From positions 1 to 64,000 of the forward strand of contig JAGCXL010000028.1 of assembly GCA_017961295.1 (NCBI GenBank): DNA of 64,000 bases. Direction: 5' to 3'. Below, piece by piece: positions 59,205 through 64,000 of the stretch. The stretch comes from Elusimicrobiaceae bacterium. GTDB lineage: Bacteria > Elusimicrobiota > Elusimicrobia > Elusimicrobiales > Elusimicrobiaceae. Position numbers and translations under genes: made by a program. The notes below the pieces were generated by a model that was given only the letters and a program-made list of their open reading frames with translations, had not been told where the DNA came from and did not search any database. Position 1 is the first letter of the stretch. Each line of letters opens with the position of its first letter.

Positions 59205-60434
59205 ATGGCAAAACTAGTACGTGGGTTTCGCGATATATTTGAACCCCAATCCAATCAATTTACAGAACTGGAAAATTGCGCCCGCGGCGTATTTTCTAGT
59301 TACGGGTTTGGTGAATTACGCCTGCCTACTGTGGAGCTCAAAGAACTCTTTGTGAAATCCACCGGCGAAACGACAGACATCGTCCAAAAAGAAATGTATG
59401 CTTTTGAAGATGCCGGACATCGTCAATTAGCCATCCGCCCTGAGGGTACCCCCGGAGTAGTGCGTGCGTATTTGGAGAACAATTTTGTACAAAATGCGCC
59501 GGTGCAAAAACTGTATTATATCGGCAATATGTTCCGCGCCGAGCGCCCCCAAGCCGGCCGCTACCGCGAGTTTGAGCAAATCGGTGCTGAATATATTGGT
59601 AACTCTGCTCCGGCGGCCGATGCCGAAGTAATTTTGATGCTTAAAGACATTGTGGCAAAGTTTGGTGCTAAAAACTATATTGTCAAAATCAACAGTTTAG
59701 GGTGCGAAAAATGCCGCCCGCTTTACCGCCAAGCACTCATTGATTTCCTATCTAAAGAAAAGGACACCCTTTGCGAAAACTGCCAAACCCGTTTAGAAAA
59801 AAATCCTTTGCGCGTTTTGGATTGTAAAATAGACGGGGCCCGTTTTGCCGGGCGTGTACCTACGATGCAATTGTGCCCGGAGTGTCAGGAACATTTTGAT
59901 ACGGTGCAAGCTTTACTCAAAGGGAAAATAGACTATGTAGTGGACCCGATGCTTGTGCGTGGGCTAGATTATTATTCGCGCACCGTTTTTGAATTTCAGG
60001 CGGGGGACGTGTCCCAAAATGCGATTGCTGCCGGCGGACGTTACGATACGCTTATCAAAAATATGGGCGGCCCGGCTACCCCGGCTATCGGGTGGGCCAT
60101 GGGCGCCGAGCGCGTGATTTTAGCGCGGGGAGAACAACCCGTTCAAAAACGCAAAAGTGTATGTGTGGTGTCCTTGGAAAAAGCCTGTAACGAAGCGGCT
60201 TTTAATCTCATGCAACAACTGCGCGCGGCGGGTATCCGCACCGAAGGCGGCTTATTTGATAAAAACATCAAAGGCCAAATGAAACAGGCCGACCGCTGCG
60301 GGGCTTCTTTTGCGCTTATTTTAGGTGGTGACGAGTTACAAAAACAAGTAGCCACGTTGAAAGATTTAACGACAGGCGAGCAACGTCAAATCCCGTTTGC
60401 CGAAGTAGTCAATGAGGTAAAAAAAGTATTATGA
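59205..60434 (+). CDS. hisS: Histidyl-tRNA synthetase
   Basis: A 409-residue class II synthetase. It opens ARGFRDIF and shows GEDDIVQKEMYAF-like TTDIVQKEMYAFED, IRPEGTPGVVRAYLENN (motif 2 region with YYIGNMFRAERPQAGRYREFEQIGAE), the His-binding MLVRGLDYYSRTVFEF, and a C-terminal anticodon domain. It includes a Cys-rich insertion (CEKC..CENC..CPEC) found in many bacterial HisRS. An AT-rich -10-like sequence lies close to the ATG. Co-translated with aspS. Confidence 0.97.
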   Translation: MAKLVRGFRDIFEPQSNQFTELENCARGVFSSYGFGELRLPTVELKELFVKSTGETTDIVQKEMYAFEDAGHRQLAIRPEGTPGVVRAYLENNFVQNAPVQKLYYIGNMFRAERPQAGRYREFEQIGAEYIGNSAPAADAEVILMLKDIVAKFGAKNYIVKINSLGCEKCRPLYRQALIDFLSKEKDTLCENCQTRLEKNPLRVLDCKIDGARFAGRVPTMQLCPECQEHFDTVQALLKGKIDYVVDPMLVRGLDYYSRTVFEFQAGDVSQNAIAAGGRYDTLIKNMGGPATPAIGWAMGAERVILARGEQPVQKRKSVCVVSLEKACNEAAFNLMQQLRAAGIRTEGGLFDKNIKGQMKQADRCGASFALILGGDELQKQVATLKDLTTGEQRQIPFAEVVNEVKKVL

Positions 60435-62182
60435 AACGAACCAATTATTGCGGTGATATTACCGCACAATTTTTAGGAACTAAACAAACCTTGTGCGGGT
60501 GGGTTAACTCCTACCGTAACCATGGGGGCGTATTGTTCATTAACTTGCGTGACCGTGCGGGCGAGTGCCAAGTAGTGGTAGAGCCCAACCGCCCGTTTTT
60601 CAAAGAAGCTGCTGCCGTACGTAACGAATATGTAGTAGAAGTGACCGGAACCGTGCAACGCCGCATTGAAGGTGCCGTCAACAAAAATATGAAAACCGGC
60701 GAAATTGAAGTAGTAGCTGACGAATTTAAAGTTTTAAATACTTGCGTACCGCTTCCGTTTGACGTAGATAAATCCCGCGGAGCCAGCGAAGAAATCCGCC
60801 TTAAATACCGTTATTTAGATTTGCGCAATCCCCAAATGTTTGCCAATTTGTATTTGCGCCACCGCATTGCGCAGGCCGCGCGGCGCTACCTGGACGGGCA
60901 AGGTTTTATTGAAGTGGAAACCCCCGTACTTACTCGTTCCACGCCGGAAGGCGCGCGCGATTATTTGGTGCCTTCTCGCGTGCACCATGGGCAATTTTAT
61001 GCGCTCCCGCAAAGCCCGCAAATGTTCAAGCAAACTTTAATGGCCAGCGGCATTGACCGTTATTTCCAGTTGGCGCGTTGTTTTAGGGATGAAGATTTGC
61101 GTGCCGACCGTCAGCCCGAACATACGCAAATTGATATGGAAATGTCCTTTGTAACCATTGATGATATCCACCATATCGTAGAAGGACTTATGCAAGAGAT
61201 TTTTAAGACGGCTGGCAAAGAACTCAAAACACCGTTTATCAAATTGCCTTTTGACCAAGCGATGGAAAAATACGGCTCCGACAAGCCGGACTTGCGTTAT
61301 TCTTTAGAATTGAAAAATGCGGCAGCGGCGTTTGCCCAAACCGGTTTTAAAGTATTTGCTGACGTATTAGCCCACAAAGGGGCCATTTATGCGTTGCGCG
61401 GTGAGAAAGGTGCTGCCTACTCCCGCGGGCAAATGGACAAACTGACTGAGCTAGTTAAAAAGAACGGAGCTAAAGGCCTGGTGTGGCTGAAAGTGAAAGA
61501 CGGCAACGTGGAAGGGCCTTCTGCCAAATTCTTTAGTGCGCAGGAATTAGCAGCTGTAAAAGAATTAGTTGGCGCGCAAGAAGGCGATGCTATTTTTATC
61601 GGTAGTGATGTGAATAAACGCACCACGCAAACTTTTATGGGTGCCTTACGCAAGGAGCTCGTTAAAGAGTTGCCTAAACAATGTGATTGGGCATTTGCGT
61701 GGATTACCAACTTCCCGCTTTTGGAATATATCCCAGAAGAAGACCGGTGGGACGCGGCGCATAACCCTTTTACAGCTCCGGTGGAAGAAGATTTACCGAA
61801 TTTGGAAAAAGACCCGGGTTCTATCCGTTCGTATCAGTTTGACTTGGTGCTTAACGGAAATGAATTAGCTTCCGGTTCTGTGCGCAATTGCCGCCGTGAT
61901 GTGCAAGAACGTATTTTGGCGCTTATGAAACATTCTAAAGAAGAGTCTGCACGACGCTTTGGTATGCTGTTAAACGCCCTGGAAGCCGGTGCCCCGCCAC
62001 ACGGCGGTATCGGCTTGGGCTTGGACCGTATTACCGCGTTACTAGCCGGGGAAGAATCTATCCGGGAAGTAATTGCGTTTCCCAAAACGGCGCAGGCTGT
62101 GTGCCCGCTGACGGAATCACCCAATGTGGTAGATGAACAACAGCTGATTGATTTAGGGATTACCCTAATTAAAGAAAAATAA
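60431..62182 (+). CDS. aspS: Aspartyl-tRNA synthetase
   Basis: A 583-residue class II synthetase of the bacterial type with an N-terminal OB anticodon domain (GWVNSYRNHGGVLFINLRD), motif 1, motif 2 (FQLARCFRDEDLRADRQPEHTQIDMEMSF), a GAD insertion (about 285-420) and motif 3 (GGIGLGLDRI). It follows hisS with a four-base overlap (ATGA), a common pairing. Whether it also charges tRNA-Asn cannot be decided from this sequence. Confidence 0.97.
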   Translation: MKRTNYCGDITAQFLGTKQTLCGWVNSYRNHGGVLFINLRDRAGECQVVVEPNRPFFKEAAAVRNEYVVEVTGTVQRRIEGAVNKNMKTGEIEVVADEFKVLNTCVPLPFDVDKSRGASEEIRLKYRYLDLRNPQMFANLYLRHRIAQAARRYLDGQGFIEVETPVLTRSTPEGARDYLVPSRVHHGQFYALPQSPQMFKQTLMASGIDRYFQLARCFRDEDLRADRQPEHTQIDMEMSFVTIDDIHHIVEGLMQEIFKTAGKELKTPFIKLPFDQAMEKYGSDKPDLRYSLELKNAAAAFAQTGFKVFADVLAHKGAIYALRGEKGAAYSRGQMDKLTELVKKNGAKGLVWLKVKDGNVEGPSAKFFSAQELAAVKELVGAQEGDAIFIGSDVNKRTTQTFMGALRKELVKELPKQCDWAFAWITNFPLLEYIPEEDRWDAAHNPFTAPVEEDLPNLEKDPGSIRSYQFDLVLNGNELASGSVRNCRRDVQERILALMKHSKEESARRFGMLLNALEAGAPPHGGIGLGLDRITALLAGEESIREVIAFPKTAQAVCPLTESPNVVDEQQLIDLGITLIKEK

Positions 62183-62183
62183 C

Positions 62184-62209
62184 AAAAGCCCCGCTTCGGC
62201 GGGGCTTTT
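62184..62209 (+). terminator. Intrinsic terminator of hisS-aspS
   Basis: Stem AAAAGCCCCGC/GCGGGGCTTTT (62184-62194/62199-62209) with a TTCG loop. Confidence 0.92.
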
Positions 62210-62211
62210 AG

Positions 62212-62272
62212 TAGGACCTAGGTTTAAATAGGACTTTTGTACCTGGCATAAAATTATTTTTTTCGCTATACT
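62212..62272 (+). promoter_or_regulatory. Triple TAGG boxes and promoter
   Basis: TAGGACC (62212-62218), TAGGTTT (62219-62225), three A, TAGGACT (62229-62235), then CTGGCA (62243-62248), an 18-base spacer and TATACT (62267-62272). The ATG follows after exactly six bases. The last box is 14 bases from the -35, close to the 15-16 at the other three sites. Confidence 0.55.
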
Positions 62273-62278
62273 AATACT

Positions 62279-63886
62279 ATGAACGAAGATAAAACTGCCT
62301 TAAAAATTGCTTTGTTGGTACTGGGCGCTTTAGCGGTGGTGGCGGCTCTGTGGCGGGTGCTCGCTTATGAGCCGAGTGCCGCGCGGGTTGGTTCACGCCC
62401 TGCGGCGGGTGGCCGAGCTACTATGGCACAATCCGATTTTTCCAATGCCCGTTTCCCGGTTACCGAACAAGAAGCGTTAGATGAATTATTGCCGCAAGGG
62501 CAGCCCGCTTTGCGTGCGCAAACGGCTTTGGGTGCAAATTCCCAAACCAATCCTCAGGCAACCCCTTCACGTCGGGTAGCGTATCCCGAAAACCGAGCCT
62601 CACGCAAGGTAGCCTATCCGGCGAGTTCATCCGCTGGCGGAAAACGCTATGGAAATACCCGTCATTCAACGAGTCAAACGCAAGCCGTACCATACGCGCA
62701 GGCGGCTTCTTCTTTTTACAAAGGGGGTAATGCCGCCGCTACTTCATCATCTTCCGTTGCGGCAAGCATGCAAGAAGAACGTGCCCGTATGTTGGCCCCT
62801 TATTTGCGCCCGAACCGCAAACAAAAAGAACAAATGGATGCCAAATGGACGAAACTTTCTGCCGCCATTGACCGAGCTGTTGCACAGGCTTTAACTCCCA
62901 AAAGCAAGAAAGAGCAAATGTTAGAAAAATACGCGCCTAAAGCGGCCGGTACTTCTGCCGGACAGAGTGGGCTGACGGGTCCGTTTGCACCGGTAGTAAA
63001 TGCTATTGCCGCGCAGAAAAATGATATTGTAAAAAGTTTTGCTCAGTCTTTTGGTGCATCGGCTGCCCAAGAGGCAAGCCAGATGATGGATTCTTTTGCC
63101 GGTGAAGTAGCGGCGGCGGCCAGTGCACCGGGAGTCACGTCTCAACAAGCCGCGCAACAAGTAAAAGAAATTGCTAAAAAATACGAGAAGAAGATGGATA
63201 AATTGGCAGAAAAAAGCCAATATGATAAATTTGTGGCGGACCGCGTGGCGCAAGATAATAAACAAAAAGCGGAATTGGGAGCCTTATATCCCGATGAGAA
63301 GGTGCAAATCGGGCAACTGATTGACCAAACGCGCGAGAAAGATTTGGCCCTGGCTACCCAAAATTTACCCCGCGAAGAGTATTTTAACCAACTGGCCCAA
63401 AATAATCAGACCCTGCGTAGCGATATCCAAAAGTTGGTGACACAGGGGGGAAAATCGGTGCAAGATTTCCAAAAGTGGGAACAAGGCCAAACGCAAGCAT
63501 ATCTTGAGAAATTAGGCCAGCTGGAAGAATCCGGGCAAATTCAAAGTGTGGCTCGCGTAGCTACGCCGGATGAAAAACGCAAAACGCAGGCGGACATAGA
63601 TGCTCAAAAGCCGAAATTTTTAGACGGAATAGAAAAAAGTTTCGGCCCGCAAGCCAAAGCCGATTTTGAACCTATTTTTGAAAATTATGAGCGCACCCTC
63701 AAACAAATTGACGAGGCCAAACTTTCCCCCTTGGAGCGGGAAACCCAAAGAGCCAACGCTACCAAAGAAGCCAACCGCGAGCTGTTCAGTAAAAAAATTG
63801 AATACGTGGAAAAAATGAATATTCCCGACGAGCAAAAACAAGCTGCTTTGAACGAATTACGCCAAGCTTACAACAATATCAAATAG
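62279..63886 (+). CDS. Membrane-anchored coiled-coil protein, unknown
   Basis: A 535-residue protein with one N-terminal helix (about 9-30), then a long Ser/Ala/Gln-rich region of low complexity (to about 165), then a helical, charged region (about 170-535) with coiled-coil character (LEKYAPKAAG.., VKEIAKKYEKKMDKLAEKS). It is probably anchored in the inner membrane with most of the chain in the periplasm. No family recognised. Single-gene transcript with apparent leaderless start; the TAGG boxes link it to the particle cluster. Confidence 0.75.
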   Translation: MNEDKTALKIALLVLGALAVVAALWRVLAYEPSAARVGSRPAAGGRATMAQSDFSNARFPVTEQEALDELLPQGQPALRAQTALGANSQTNPQATPSRRVAYPENRASRKVAYPASSSAGGKRYGNTRHSTSQTQAVPYAQAASSFYKGGNAAATSSSSVAASMQEERARMLAPYLRPNRKQKEQMDAKWTKLSAAIDRAVAQALTPKSKKEQMLEKYAPKAAGTSAGQSGLTGPFAPVVNAIAAQKNDIVKSFAQSFGASAAQEASQMMDSFAGEVAAAASAPGVTSQQAAQQVKEIAKKYEKKMDKLAEKSQYDKFVADRVAQDNKQKAELGALYPDEKVQIGQLIDQTREKDLALATQNLPREEYFNQLAQNNQTLRSDIQKLVTQGGKSVQDFQKWEQGQTQAYLEKLGQLEESGQIQSVARVATPDEKRKTQADIDAQKPKFLDGIEKSFGPQAKADFEPIFENYERTLKQIDEAKLSPLERETQRANATKEANRELFSKKIEYVEKMNIPDEQKQAALNELRQAYNNIK

Positions 63887-63923
63887 GTCCAAAGACTAGT
63901 TGCATCTAGGTCTTTTGGACCTT
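63885..63923 (+). terminator. Hairpin after the coiled-coil protein gene
   Basis: AGGTCCAAAGAC pairs with GTCTTTTGGACCT across TAG..CTA, with one bulged base; a short TTT follows. It contains two TAGGTC words (63884 and 63907), one including the stop codon, so it may act as a regulatory site as well. Confidence 0.45.
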
Positions 63924-63980
63924 TCGGCTCAGCTTACATAAAAGCTATCATATAAGTAGATTAGTTACAAAGGAGAAACC

Positions 63981-64000
63981 ATGAATAAGAAAGTTTTTAT
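63981..64000 (+). CDS. Start of a further gene (cut by the window)
   Basis: AAAGGAG precedes the ATG at 63981, and translation reads MNKKVF before the window ends. A basic start followed by hydrophobic residues would fit a signal peptide or a prepilin, but too little is visible to say. Confidence 0.55.

Noticed and set aside
63884-63919. Fifth TAGG operator
   Set aside because: Two TAGGTC words are present, but they are 23 bp apart, lie in a terminator-like hairpin, and no well-placed -35/-10 pair follows. Kept as a hairpin only.
1-64000. CRISPR array
   Set aside because: No regularly spaced repeats and no cas genes were found; the palindromic repeats are dispersed and unevenly spaced.

Overview
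The window reads as a chromosome segment of a Gram-negative, anaerobic, gut-type bacterium, most likely an Elusimicrobium-like member of the Elusimicrobiota. That assignment is inferred from gene content, not from a search. It rests on an LPS/Kdo export operon, maturases for an [FeFe]-hydrogenase (HydG, HydF), five scattered type IV pilin-like genes, lipoproteins and an outer-membrane barrel protein. Many host genes start with an apparently leaderless promoter (a -10 box, exactly six bases, then ATG), while pilin and phage-type genes use strong Shine-Dalgarno sites.

Layout. 0-6.5 kb: a membrane-anchored unknown, tRNA-Ser(GGA), a very large Cys-rich pilin-like protein and an exported unknown. 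6.5-10.7 kb (minus): kdsA, a 58-residue membrane ORF, kdsD, lptC, lptA, lptB, which make Kdo and export LPS. 10.8-15.8 kb: two pilins, an outer-membrane barrel protein, hydG and smpB, with intergenic palindromic repeats. 15.9-20.1 kb: rimP-nusA-infB behind a consensus promoter and a leader hairpin. 20.2-33.9 kb: vanX and era (divergent), serC-uvrA, a five-function plus-strand stretch (flippase-like, gamma carbonic anhydrase, CheY-like, TPR), ispA-dxs-LOG, and hydF. 33.9-36.8 kb: two structured, apparently noncoding transcripts flanking a LexA/CI-type self-cleaving repressor, then a YfcC-type transporter. 36.9-51.6 kb: a compact set of podovirus-type particle genes (terminases, portal, scaffold, capsid, cement, tail tube, fibres, lysozyme, Rz/Rz1) with no integrase or replication gene. 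51.7-64 kb: a pilin, tRNA-Thr(CGT), frr, an OmpA-type lipoprotein, folate genes (folP, PTPS-III-like, folK), a fifth pilin, folE-queE-queD, unknown membrane and secreted proteins, hisS-aspS, an unknown coiled-coil protein and the first bases of a further gene.

The most unusual combined signal is a tandem TAGGNCC box, half-sites 10-11 bp apart, lying 14-16 bp upstream of the -35 hexamer at four promoters. These precede an exported unknown (4.6 kb), the noncoding transcript beside the repressor (35.0 kb), the capsid/tail half of the particle cluster (38.9 kb) and the 535-residue unknown (62.2 kb). The particle genes without mobility genes, the SOS-type repressor, the two structured RNAs and the shared box together look like a domesticated or gene-transfer-agent-like particle system under host control. 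This is inference and needs testing.
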